Program-made: the position numbers and the translations under genes | Notes under the pieces: generated by a model | Databases searched by the model: none | Told to the model about the DNA's origin: nothing | The model's input: the letters and a program-made list of their open reading frames with translations, nothing else | In this document: positions 42,035-53,616 of the stretch, piece after piece | Position numbering within the stretch: position 1 is the first letter of the stretch | How the letters are laid out: every line of letters starts with the position of its first letter | DNA from: Bradyrhizobium sp. U87765 SZCCT0048 | GTDB lineage: Bacteria; Pseudomonadota; Alphaproteobacteria; Rhizobiales; Xanthobacteraceae | DNA length: 64,000 nt | Reading direction: 5' to 3' | NCBI RefSeq assembly: GCF_018131225.1 | Contig: NZ_JAFCMM010000006.1 | Coordinates: 409,721-473,720, forward strand

Positions 42035-43783
42035 ATGTCGGGAATTCACAAGGTCGCCACCGTGCAGTTCGAGCCGACGATGTTCGAGAAGGAGCGCAAC
42101 ATCGCGCGCCTGCTCGAACTCTGCGAGGAGGCGGCGAAGGCCGGCGCGCGGCTGATCGTGACGCCGGAGATGGGCACCACCGGCTACTGCTGGTTCGACC
42201 GCGACGAGGTCCGTCCCTTTGTCGAGACAGTGCCGGGGCCGACCACGGCGCGGTTCGTCGCCATCGCGCGGGCCTATGACTGCTACATCGTCCTCGGCCT
42301 GCCGGAGGTCGACGACGACGACATCTACTTCAACAGCGCGGTGCTGATCGGACCGCGGGGCGTGATCGGCACGCACCGCAAGAGCCATCCCTATATCGCC
42401 GAGCCGAAATGGGCAGCGCCCGGCGATGTCGGCCACCAGGTGTTCGACACGCCGATCGGGCGCATCGCGCTGCTGATCTGCATGGACATCCACTTCATCG
42501 AGACCGCGCGCCTCGCCGCGCTCGGCGGCGCCGACATCATCTGCCACATCTCCAACTGGCTGGCCGAGCGCGCGCCGGCGCCGTACTGGATCAGCCGCGC
42601 CTACGAGAACGGCTGCTATGTCATCGAGAGCAACCGCTGGGGGCTGGAGCGCACCGTGCAGTTCAGCGGCGGCAGCTGCGTGATCGCGCCCGACGGCACC
42701 ATCGCCGCGGTGATCGACGGCGGCGACGGTTTCGCGCTCGCCGAGGTCGATCTCGGCCGGGCGCGCGCCCGCAAGGTCGCGGGCGAGGCGGTGTTCGCCC
42801 AGCGCCGGCCGGAGCTCTATGCCGAGCTGATGACCAATCCCCACAGCTGGAATCCACGCGACTTCTTCGGCCTCTACGGCCATCAGCCGTGGCCCGAGGG
42901 ACGGCGCTCGCGCGTCAGCGTCGCGCAGTTCGCGCCGACCGCCGACATGGCCGCCAACCTCGCTGCGATCGCCACGCTCGCCGGGCGGGCGCGCGGCGAC
43001 GATGCCGCGCTGGTGGTGTTTCCAGAACTGGCGCTGACCGGGTTCGCCGATCCCGCTGCCACTGCGCAGCCGCTCGCCGGCGAGGTCGCGGACAGCCTGG
43101 TCGCGCTCGCCGCGCGCCTTCAGATTCATCTCGTCGTCGGCCTAGCAGAGCGTGACGGCGGCGCGATCTACAACAGCGCCTGCCTCGTCGGGCCGGACGG
43201 GGTGACCGCGGTGCACCGCAAGCTCCACCTCACGGCGGCTGAGCAGGCCTGGGCGGTGGCCGGCGACACATGGACGGTCGCCGACACGCCGGTCGGGCGC
43301 GTCGGCCTTCTGATCGGCCACGACGCATCGTTTCCCGAAGCCGGGCGGGTGCTGGCGCTGCGCGGCTGCGATGTCATCGCCTGTCCGGCGGCCATCAAGC
43401 AGGGCTTCAGCGCCGCCCATGCCGGCACGGTGGTGGCGCAGCCTGCGCCGATCCCGACGGGGGCCGATCCCCATCACTGGCATCACTACCGGGTGCGCGC
43501 CGGCGAGAACAACGTCTTCTTCGCCTTCGCCAATGTCCGCGATCCGGCGAACGGCTATCCCGGCCTCAGCGGCGTGTTCGGGCCGGACACCTTCGAGTTT
43601 CCGCGCCGCGAAGCGATCGCTGCGGCGGGTGAGGGCCATGCAACAGCCGTGGTCGACACCACCAATCTCGCCTCGCCCTATCCCACCAACGTCGTCCGCC
43701 GCAAGGATCTGATGGTGATGCGCCTGCCGCACCACTACCGGCCGCTGGTGCAGATGCAGCAGGGGGAGACGGTGCAGGGGTAG
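42035..43783 (+). CDS. double-domain nitrilase superfamily protein, second domain degenerate
   Basis: A 582-residue fusion of two carbon-nitrogen hydrolase domains. Domain 1 (about 5-285) has an intact Glu-Lys-Cys triad: E45 in PEMGTTGY, K116 in HRKSHPY, C149 in LLICMDIHF. Domain 2 (about 293-575) keeps E331 in PELALTGF and K396 in HRKLHL, but the cysteine position is G428 (LLIGHDASF), so it cannot form the thioester and is probably structural or regulatory. Nitrilase-family enzymes are usually single domains of about 270-350 residues. It follows fmdA by 14 bp and is likely a second amidase or nitrilase for the same or a related substrate. Confidence 0.88.
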   Translation: MSGIHKVATVQFEPTMFEKERNIARLLELCEEAAKAGARLIVTPEMGTTGYCWFDRDEVRPFVETVPGPTTARFVAIARAYDCYIVLGLPEVDDDDIYFNSAVLIGPRGVIGTHRKSHPYIAEPKWAAPGDVGHQVFDTPIGRIALLICMDIHFIETARLAALGGADIICHISNWLAERAPAPYWISRAYENGCYVIESNRWGLERTVQFSGGSCVIAPDGTIAAVIDGGDGFALAEVDLGRARARKVAGEAVFAQRRPELYAELMTNPHSWNPRDFFGLYGHQPWPEGRRSRVSVAQFAPTADMAANLAAIATLAGRARGDDAALVVFPELALTGFADPAATAQPLAGEVADSLVALAARLQIHLVVGLAERDGGAIYNSACLVGPDGVTAVHRKLHLTAAEQAWAVAGDTWTVADTPVGRVGLLIGHDASFPEAGRVLALRGCDVIACPAAIKQGFSAAHAGTVVAQPAPIPTGADPHHWHHYRVRAGENNVFFAFANVRDPANGYPGLSGVFGPDTFEFPRREAIAAAGEGHATAVVDTTNLASPYPTNVVRRKDLMVMRLPHHYRPLVQMQQGETVQG

Positions 43784-43990
43784 GCATGCAGGGCAGGGCG
43801 TCTTCGCGGGCCGTGCCTGCGAAAGGCGCGGCCCGGCAGATGGTCGGTAGGTCGGACCGCGCGATTGGCCTGGGCGTTGGACGATCTTGGCTAAGGTCTG
43901 CCGAAGGGGATGCTCAGCGTAGTAGGCCGCTCCGCAGCGTTTTTGCGCACCCCGCCCGAAAGGCTGCCGAGCCCGTGCAGTGATGTCTGG

Positions 43991-44059
43991 CCAAGCAATA
44001 TGCTTAGCATATGCCAAGCATATTGCTTGGCGTCTCTGTGTATGCTATATGCCAAGCAT
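43991..44059. promoter_or_regulatory. 40-bp palindrome with repeated TATGCCAAGCAT
   Basis: CCAAGCAATATGCTT (43991-44005) and AAGCATATTGCTTGG (44016-44030) are perfect 15-bp inverted arms with a 10-bp centre. TATGCCAAGCAT occurs at 44010-44021 and again at 44048-44059, next to the ribosome site AGGAGG of the P63C gene. This suggests autoregulation of that gene by a DNA-binding protein with several sites. Confidence 0.6.
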
Positions 44060-44072
44060 CAGGAGGATGGTC

Positions 44073-45185
44073 ATGGAAGATGATCGATTTAGTGAGGCGG
44101 GGAAGAAGGGGGGCGATGCTCGCGCTGCGGCATTGACGGACGAGGAGCGTCGCGACATTGCGCGGAGAGCTGCGGCCGCAAGGTGGAGTAAGGATAAGGC
44201 GTCCCCCGAACCGGAAGAACTCCCCGAGCATGATACGGAAGAATTGCTCGAGCCGGTTCCTGCGATGCCGATTGCTAGGTGGCGAGGAAGCCTCAACATC
44301 GTGGGGCTGGAGGTGCCTTGCTACGTTCTCGATGATGGCCGGAAGATCATTGGCCGCACCTCTGCTACCGAACTTCTGACCGGCATTAAGGGGGGCGGAG
44401 CGCTCGAGAAGTACATAGCCGTGAGAGCGCTTGAGCCTTTTATAAACAAAGACTTAGTGCTCGAGAGATTTGTGCCGTTCAGGCTACTCGAAGTTGAAGG
44501 TCTCGAGCGGGCTGTAAAGGGATTGCCTGCCGATCTCATGATTGAGGTCTGCCAAGGCTTTGTGGCGGCGCTTCAATCGTCTCTGGACCCATCTCGAGAC
44601 TCTAGCCAGCCAAAGTTAACTGACCGCCAAATGCAGATGGCAATGAAGGCAAGCATCTTTCTGTCTGCTTGCGCGAAGGTAGGCCTCGAGGCGCTGATTG
44701 ATGAGGCCACCGGCTATCAGTACGAGCGCGCAGAGGACGCGCTCCAAGTAAAACTGCGGGCGTTCATAGCTGACGAATTGCGAGCGTGGGAAAAGACGTT
44801 CCCGGACGAACTGTGGGTTGAGTTTGGTCGGCTCACGGGTTGGCAGGGAAGTCTCAACAGTCGTCCAAAGTGGTGGGGCAAACTGGTTATAGAGTTGATC
44901 TATGACACGCTTGATCCTGCTGTTGCTGAGTATCTGAAGAACAATAAGCCTCCACCGGGGGTGCGTTGGCATCGCCAATTGACCGAAAATATCGGTGTGA
45001 GAGCATTGGTCTCTCGCTGCTATGAAGTGATCGGTATGGCGAAGGAATGCCATGACATGAGGGAGTTAAGGGACAAGGTTGCGCGCCATTATGGCAAACA
45101 GGTTGTGCAATTTTCTCTAGCGCTTCCTCTGCCTTCAAGCGTGGGTGAAGCACCAACTGTGAAGCCGCCTCGGCGTCGCGTCTGA
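44073..45185 (+). CDS. P63C domain-containing protein
   Basis: A 370-residue protein. Residues 1-36 carry the basic motif FSEAGKKGGDARAAALTDEERRDIARRAAAARW, found in front of P63C domains and in some small regulators. The rest, with GYQYERAEDALQVKLRAFIADELRAWEKTFPDELWVEFGRLTGW followed by KLVIELIYDTLDPAVAEYL, matches the P63C domain first noted in phage proteins. Function is unknown. Base composition is visibly more AT-rich than neighbours, which suggests transfer. The ATG at 44073 follows AGGAGG by six bases. A 40-bp palindrome lies in its promoter. Confidence 0.85.
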   Translation: MEDDRFSEAGKKGGDARAAALTDEERRDIARRAAAARWSKDKASPEPEELPEHDTEELLEPVPAMPIARWRGSLNIVGLEVPCYVLDDGRKIIGRTSATELLTGIKGGGALEKYIAVRALEPFINKDLVLERFVPFRLLEVEGLERAVKGLPADLMIEVCQGFVAALQSSLDPSRDSSQPKLTDRQMQMAMKASIFLSACAKVGLEALIDEATGYQYERAEDALQVKLRAFIADELRAWEKTFPDELWVEFGRLTGWQGSLNSRPKWWGKLVIELIYDTLDPAVAEYLKNNKPPPGVRWHRQLTENIGVRALVSRCYEVIGMAKECHDMRELRDKVARHYGKQVVQFSLALPLPSSVGEAPTVKPPRRRV

Positions 45186-45193
45186 AACGAACG

Positions 45194-45214
45194 AGGCCGC
45201 CAATTAGGCGGCCT
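45194..45214. terminator. hairpin after the P63C gene
   Basis: AGGCCGCC (45194-45201) and GGCGGCCT (45207-45214) pair around AATTA, eight bases after the P63C stop codon. There is no strong T-run, so termination may be weak, but the position and symmetry suit a terminator serving the converging genes. Confidence 0.55.
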
Positions 45215-45236
45215 TGATCGCCTGCGTCTTGCGCGT

Positions 45237-45449
45237 TTAGATCCAACCGGTGGCTACGACTATGCCCCAATTACCGTTCAGATTGCGGCGCCGCCAGCAT
45301 GGCTTGGCCATTGAGTTGAGCGCAGCCAACGCGTCTTCATATTTTGAAAACTTGCGCTCTCGGCCTTTCGGGCCGACCCAGTAGCCGCCTGCTCGGCAAC
45401 AGGAGATGCGATCAAAGGAGGTTCCATCGGCAGCAATCGGGATATGCAT
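45237..45449 (-). CDS. small hypothetical protein
   Basis: A 70-residue protein starting MHIPIAADGTSFDRISCCRAGGYWVGPKGRERKF. It has a basic C-terminal part (KPCWRRRNLNGNWGIVVATGWI). It converges on the P63C gene, with the hairpin at 45194 between them, and shares that gene's lower GC content, so the two probably arrived together. An AAGGAA lies upstream of the ATG. No family recognised. Confidence 0.45.
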   Translation of the reverse strand: MHIPIAADGTSFDRISCCRAGGYWVGPKGRERKFSKYEDALAALNSMAKPCWRRRNLNGNWGIVVATGWI

Positions 45450-45561
45450 ATTGTTGGTATTCCTTGCTAATGAGCGAAGGTGCTCAAAGGGCAATATAGC
45501 GGGGACTTGAAGGATGGCCGGCGGAGCCCCCAAGCGCTGTTTCGGCACCAAATTCGCAAAA

Positions 45562-45576
45562 GAACATATTGCGAAC
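45562..45576. promoter_or_regulatory. LexA (SOS) box before recA
   Basis: GAAC-ATATTGC-GAAC is an exact match to the alphaproteobacterial LexA site (direct repeat GAAC-N7-GAAC), 103 bp before the recA start. A third GAAC follows after three bases. Confidence 0.85.
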
Positions 45577-45678
45577 AAAGAACAGATAGGGTACATTCAT
45601 TTCACAGTTGATGCCGACCCGATCCCCGCCGCCGTTGATTGTCCACCCGGCGAATCCCGTTCATAAGGAGCGCGACCG

Positions 45679-46767
<1,089 letters not shown>

Positions 46768-46954
46768 GGGCTTTCGTTCGGGCGGCACGGGAGCCACGCG
46801 CTTCGCCCGACAGCCGCTTCGCGGGGCAACCGCGAGGGTGGAATCCGGCTGGCGGACAAACGCCACGCCCGTCACATGCGGGCGTGCGGCTCAGCACCGG
46901 GTCGTCAGGACCTTTGGAGCTTGAGTTGATCTGAAGACTTGAGTTTCGAACACA

Positions 46955-46996
46955 CGGGCGCTGCGGACATTGAGTTGCCGATGTCTGCAGCGCCCG
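46955..46996. repeat. strong hairpin downstream of recA
   Basis: CGGGCGCTGCGGACAT and ATGTCTGCAGCGCCCG form 16-bp arms with one G-T wobble around a 10-base loop, 190 bp after recA. No T-run follows. It may be a terminator, an RNA element or a repeat. The spacer 46768-47209 contains this, a short repeat copy at 47086, and nothing else I can support. Confidence 0.55.
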
Positions 46997-47085
46997 CTGT
47001 CGTTTGTCTGGATCGCTGTTGGTCCGGCGCGTCGTCGGCCGCTGCGTGAAGTGGGGCTTCGCCCGGATGACGCTGGCATTGAATC

Positions 47086-47132
47086 CGTCATCCTGAGGTG
47101 CGAGCGCAGCGAGCCTCGAAGGACGATGGCCC
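47086..47132. repeat. half copy of intergenic repeat element
   Basis: CCGTCATCCTGAGGTGCGAG and the following GCAGCGAGCCTCGAAGGACGATGG have internal complementary parts (TCATCCTGAGGTGCG / CGAGCCTCGAAGGACGATG). It belongs to the same family as the element at 24081. Confidence 0.6.
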
Positions 47133-47209
47133 GAGCGTTGAGCTGAAGCCGCTTATTTCTTCAACTCTCGCTGCCATCGTCGAAGGCGATTCGCGCTGTC
47201 CCGTCCAGA

Positions 47210-48190
47210 TTAGACTGACATCTCCCCAGTCGCCCTGCCGGAATCGAATGACGGTGGTTCTGTGTGCCAACGCACCAGATCATCCATCGCGATGAGCACA
47301 ATCCTGTCGGTTAGAGCGGCTGAGTTGACGGCGTCTTCGGTGAAACTCGATGTCGTTATGATGAAGCCACGGTGCGCGTGTTGTTCTTCGGCAACGCCCT
47401 TGAACTGTTGGACGGTTGGGCGTCCAACCTTGTTCTCCGTCGCGTTCCGCTTGCATTGCGCGATCATCAATCCGTCGGGGTGAATGGCACAACCGTCCAG
47501 GCCGAAATCGTTTGATTTCGGTGTCACCCACGCTTGAAGTCCCGCTCTTTGAAAGAAGCTCATGCAGTGCCGTTCAAAATCAAACGGGTTCATGTCGAGC
47601 AAATGCTGCCGCAGCGCGATCTCCTCCACCGGCATTGCGAAACGAGTGGGATCGATTGGCTGCTCTTTCATCGCAGCCTTCATTTCGGCGCTGGCGCGGC
47701 GCAGTCGTTCATCCGAAATAATGACATCGATAATTTCGGCGATGTGAGTTTGAGCCTCTGGGCTTGTCACCACAGCTTCAATGATGGCGGTGATGCCTGC
47801 GGCCCCGAGAAAAATCAGAAGAAGCACCGGGACCCCGACAGCCCCGCCAAACGCGGCGATCCCGGCAGCTTGGCCACCAACCAGTGGTATTGCGGCAAGT
47901 GTGGCAGGCAGTGCGACCTTCATGGACCAGGGCAGGTTCGATTTGCGGTAGTTCGAGACGGCTTCCGCGACACTGTTCGCGACCGCGACGATCGCCGTGC
48001 GCGAGTTGATGAGCGCGTTCAGTTGCTTGAATTTGTCGATGGTGCGGATGTCCCTCGCGACAACATCGCGCGACTGGCTGAGCCAGCGTATCGCGACTAC
48101 CCGATCTTCCGGCCGAGACGTGTGTTTGATGGCCGAAGCGAATAGGCCAATCAGCCACTTCTTGATGCCGTCAGTTACATTGTCGAACAC
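47210..48190 (-). CDS. membrane-anchored Mrr-type restriction endonuclease-like protein
   Basis: A 326-residue protein. Residues about 90-141 form two close transmembrane helices (LPATLAAIPLVGGQAAGIAA and VGVPVLLLIFLGAAGITAII). The C-terminal 110 residues are a PD-(D/E)xK nuclease of the Mrr_cat type: DFERHCMSFFQRAGL, then D232 in NDFGLDGC and Q245-x-K247 in IAQCKRN, and RGFIITTSSFTEDAV. Mrr nucleases cut modified or foreign DNA; membrane anchoring suggests acting on incoming DNA. The GTG at 48190 was chosen because GGAGGGG lies just before it; a TTG at 48271 would give 27 more residues. Confidence 0.8.
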   Translation of the reverse strand: MFDNVTDGIKKWLIGLFASAIKHTSRPEDRVVAIRWLSQSRDVVARDIRTIDKFKQLNALINSRTAIVAVANSVAEAVSNYRKSNLPWSMKVALPATLAAIPLVGGQAAGIAAFGGAVGVPVLLLIFLGAAGITAIIEAVVTSPEAQTHIAEIIDVIISDERLRRASAEMKAAMKEQPIDPTRFAMPVEEIALRQHLLDMNPFDFERHCMSFFQRAGLQAWVTPKSNDFGLDGCAIHPDGLMIAQCKRNATENKVGRPTVQQFKGVAEEQHAHRGFIITTSSFTEDAVNSAALTDRIVLIAMDDLVRWHTEPPSFDSGRATGEMSV

Positions 48191-48384
48191 GGCCCCTCCA
48201 AACAGATATGGCTGCGATGTGGGCGCTTGCCGTTTGCAGCTGATCTCTAAAACATCGGTATCGTGCGGCAATTCTTCCTTCGCGCTCGCCCTCGGGCTTG
48301 CGAAATTTCATATTGATCCAGAGGGCACGGCGACGTCTACATCGCAATCTGACGTGGCAGTTTGTCAGGCCGCTCAAAGCAGGT

Positions 48385-48415
48385 TGGCGCTCCCTAGCGG
48401 AATCGAACCCCGCTC
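48385..48415 (-). pseudogene. tRNA-like 3' fragment (possible attachment-site scar)
   Basis: On the minus strand GAGCGGGGTTCGATTCCGCT followed by AGGGAGCGCCA looks like the T arm, acceptor strand and CCA of a tRNA, but no 5' half, D arm or anticodon precedes it. This is the shape left by integration of a mobile element at a tRNA 3' end. It lies next to the Mrr-type gene. The T-stem has an imperfect pair, so the call is weak. Confidence 0.3.
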
Positions 48416-48438
48416 AGGATACCGATGCCGCAAAATGG

Positions 48439-48465
48439 AAAGGCCGCGCTTTAAGCGCGGCCTTT
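48439..48465. terminator. bidirectional terminator-like hairpin after gcvP
   Basis: AAAGGCCGCGCTT and AAGCGCGGCCTTT form a nearly continuous palindrome with A/T runs on both sides, 45 bp beyond the gcvP stop codon. It should terminate the gcvTHP transcript. Confidence 0.75.
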
Positions 48466-48509
48466 GTCGTTTGCGAATGTTCGTGTACCGGCGATATGCG
48501 CTGCAGCCT

Positions 48510-51431
<2,922 letters not shown>

Positions 51432-51486
51432 GGCGGTCTCTCTGGCAATCTCTCGGGCTATCGGCGTGCGGCGGCGGTCGAAACGA

Positions 51487-51852
51487 TCAGGCGGTGTGGG
51501 CCTTGTAGGCGGCCTCGTCCATCAGGCCGTCGAGCTCGCTCCTGTCGGCGATCCTGATCTTGAAGAACCACGCGCCGCCGGCGGGATCGGTGTTGACCAG
51601 CGCCGGGTCGGCGGCCAGCGCGTCGTTGATCGCGACGATCTCGCCGGTCAGCGGCGCGTAGACGTCGGACGCGGCCTTGACCGATTCGACCACGGCGGCG
51701 GCTTCCGCCTTCTTGAGCTGGCGGCCGACCTTGGGCAGCTCGACGAACACGACGTCGCCGAGCTGGGTCTGGGCGTAGTCGGTGATGCCGACAGTGGCGA
51801 CGTCGCCATCGATCTGCAGCCATTCATGGTCGGCGGTGAAAAGCGTGGTCAT
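51487..51852 (-). CDS. gcvH: glycine cleavage system H protein
   Basis: A 121-residue lipoyl carrier that shuttles the aminomethyl group between P, T and L proteins. The lipoylated lysine is K59 in VVESVKAASDVYAPLTGEIV, preceded by YAQTQLGDVVFVELPKVG. Length is normal. It lies between gcvT and gcvP. Confidence 0.97.
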   Translation of the reverse strand: MTTLFTADHEWLQIDGDVATVGITDYAQTQLGDVVFVELPKVGRQLKKAEAAAVVESVKAASDVYAPLTGEIVAINDALAADPALVNTDPAGGAWFFKIRIADRSELDGLMDEAAYKAHTA

Positions 51853-51894
51853 GACCTGAATTCCTCTCTCGGTCTCGAAATCTCAGCGCAACAG

Positions 51895-53046
51895 TCAGCG
51901 TTTGTAGGCGTGGGGCACGAACGGCATCGGCGCGACGCGCAGCGGCAGGCGCTGCTCGCGCACTTCGGCGAACAGCTGGGTGCCGGTCTCGGCATAGGCG
52001 GCGGGCACGTAGCCCATCGCCACCGGCGCGATCCGGCTGGGGCCGAAGCCGCCGGAGGTGACGAGGCCGGCCTGCGCCGGATCGTCGGCATGGACGAACA
52101 GCGCGGTGTGGCCGCGCACCGGCGCGCGCCCCTCGGCGAGGAGGCCGACGCGGCGGCGCGGCGCCCCCTGGACGAGCTGGCGCAGGATGATGTCGGCGCC
52201 GGGAAAGCCGCCGGCGCGGGCGCCACCGGTGCGGCGCGCCTTCTGAATCGACCATTCCAGCGCCGCCTCGACCGGCGTCGTGGCAAAGTCGATATCCGGG
52301 CCATAGAGGCACAGGCCGGCCTCGAGCCGCAGGCTGTCGCGGGCGCCGAGGCCGATGGGTTGCACCGCCTCGGGCGCCAGCAGTTTTTCGGCGAGCGCGG
52401 CGGCCTCAGCCGCCGGCACGGAAATCTCGTAGCCGTCCTCGCCCGTATAGCCCGAGCGCGACACGATGCAGGGAATGCCCATCACCTGATGCGGGCCGCA
52501 GTCCATGAAGCGCATCGCGGCGGTGGTCGGCGACAGCGTCGCCAGGACCTCGGCCGCCTTCGGACCCTGCAGGGCGATCAGCGCGCGGTCGTCCAGCACC
52601 TCGATGTCGCAGGCGTCCGCAAGATGCGCCCGCAGATGGGCCTCGTCGTCGGCCTTGCAGGCGGCGTTGACCACCAGGAACAGGTGATCGCCGGCATTCG
52701 ACACCATGAGGTCGTCGAGGATGCCGCCGCGGTCGTTGGTGAACTGGGCGTAGCGCTGCCGCCCGGGCGCGAGACCGAGGATGTCCTGCGGCACCAGGCG
52801 CTCCAGCGCCAGCGCGGCGTCTTCGATCCGGCCGGACTTCGGCCGCAGCCGGATCTGGCCCATGTGGGAGACGTCGAACAGCCCGGCGCTTGCGCGGGTG
52901 TGAAGGTGCTCCTTGAGCACGCCGAGGGGGTATTGCACCGGCATGTCGTAGCCGGCGAACGGAACCATCTTGCCGCCGAGGGCAAGGTGCAGCTCGTGCA
53001 GCGGCGTGCGCTTCAGGGCAGCGGAATCGGGGGGTGACGCGGACAT
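51895..53046 (-). CDS. gcvT: aminomethyltransferase, glycine cleavage T protein
   Basis: A 383-residue folate-dependent enzyme that transfers the methylene group to tetrahydrofolate, releasing ammonia. Typical parts are GGKMVPFAGYDMPVQYPLGVLKEHLHTRASAGLFDVSHMGQIRL near the N-terminus, VPQDILGLAPGRQRYAQFTNDRGGILDDLMV, SRSGYTGEDGYEISVPA, and GLGARDSLRLEAGLCLYGPDID. The start at 53046 (MSASPPDS) has AGGAGT upstream; a longer frame would run into the riboswitch. It is the first gene of the operon. Confidence 0.96.
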   Translation of the reverse strand: MSASPPDSAALKRTPLHELHLALGGKMVPFAGYDMPVQYPLGVLKEHLHTRASAGLFDVSHMGQIRLRPKSGRIEDAALALERLVPQDILGLAPGRQRYAQFTNDRGGILDDLMVSNAGDHLFLVVNAACKADDEAHLRAHLADACDIEVLDDRALIALQGPKAAEVLATLSPTTAAMRFMDCGPHQVMGIPCIVSRSGYTGEDGYEISVPAAEAAALAEKLLAPEAVQPIGLGARDSLRLEAGLCLYGPDIDFATTPVEAALEWSIQKARRTGGARAGGFPGADIILRQLVQGAPRRRVGLLAEGRAPVRGHTALFVHADDPAQAGLVTSGGFGPSRIAPVAMGYVPAAYAETGTQLFAEVREQRLPLRVAPMPFVPHAYKR

Positions 53047-53095
53047 CGGGCGGACTCCTGACGGGCCGGGGACCATCCCCCAAAACCGTCGAAGC

Positions 53096-53266
53096 CCCAT
53101 CTGTCGCTGTGCCTGAGAGTATTATCCCGTCGGCGGACGCCTTTCCGGGGTCAGCCGGCCGCGTCGCTTTCCAGATGTCGTTCCATCACGCGGTCCTTTT
53201 GCCTGAGAGTTTCCGGGGCGGTTGCTCCTTCGGCGCCGGCCCTTTGGAGGCCGGTCTCTCCCGACG
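53096..53266 (-). promoter_or_regulatory. tandem glycine riboswitch
   Basis: On the minus strand aptamer 1 begins GGGAGAGACCGG and contains GAAGGAGCAAC and CGGAAACTCTCAGGCAAAAGGACCG; aptamer 2 contains TGGAAAGC and AATACTCTCAGGCACAGCGACAG. Two CTCTCAGGCA blocks and the linker are the marks of the tandem class. It ends about 50 bp before gcvT and should turn on the operon when glycine is high. Confidence 0.9.
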
Positions 53267-53616
53267 TGATGATCGTCTGGCGCGGAGAGAACACGCCCCG
53301 GGCAGGCCTGTCAACGCGCGGCGGGGGCCTATCAACGGTTCTTGTGGGGGAGGGGTAAGCCTTTGACGGGTGCGCCGAATTCATGCCCCGGAAATGCCCG
53401 TTTTCTGGACAGGGAAGCCCGCGGCCGGTAAAAGCGGGCGGGACAAGAGGAGCCTGCCGCGCCATACTCGCGGCCGGTTTCCCCACAGGGGGCGATTCCG
53501 GCGCGGCGGCCTGCCGTCGGCGCGGCTTCGCCCTGATCAGCAAACTTGAGCGCATTCAGCGCGGATGTTCAGGTATCCGGGACGCTGAACGGCCCGGACG
53601 GTGCGATTGGACGGAT
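53267..53616. other. spacer between riboswitch and alaS
   Basis: A 350-bp divergent promoter region for gcvT and alaS. An open frame continues through part of it in the alaS frame but shows no AlaRS homology and lacks a convincing start. I see no other gene or palindrome. Confidence 0.45.

Noticed and set aside
48385..48415. A complete tRNA gene on the minus strand
   Set aside because: Only a T-arm and acceptor-like 3' part is present; no D arm, anticodon arm or 5' acceptor strand precedes it.
51895..53100. A longer GcvT starting at 53100
   Set aside because: The extension would overlap the 3' part of the glycine riboswitch and shows no homology; AGGAGT lies before the start at 53046.
53383..53616. 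N-terminal extension of AlaRS
   Set aside because: The added residues are Arg/Ala/Gly-rich without homology, and AlaRS proteins begin at the equivalent of MSGVNEIRSAF.
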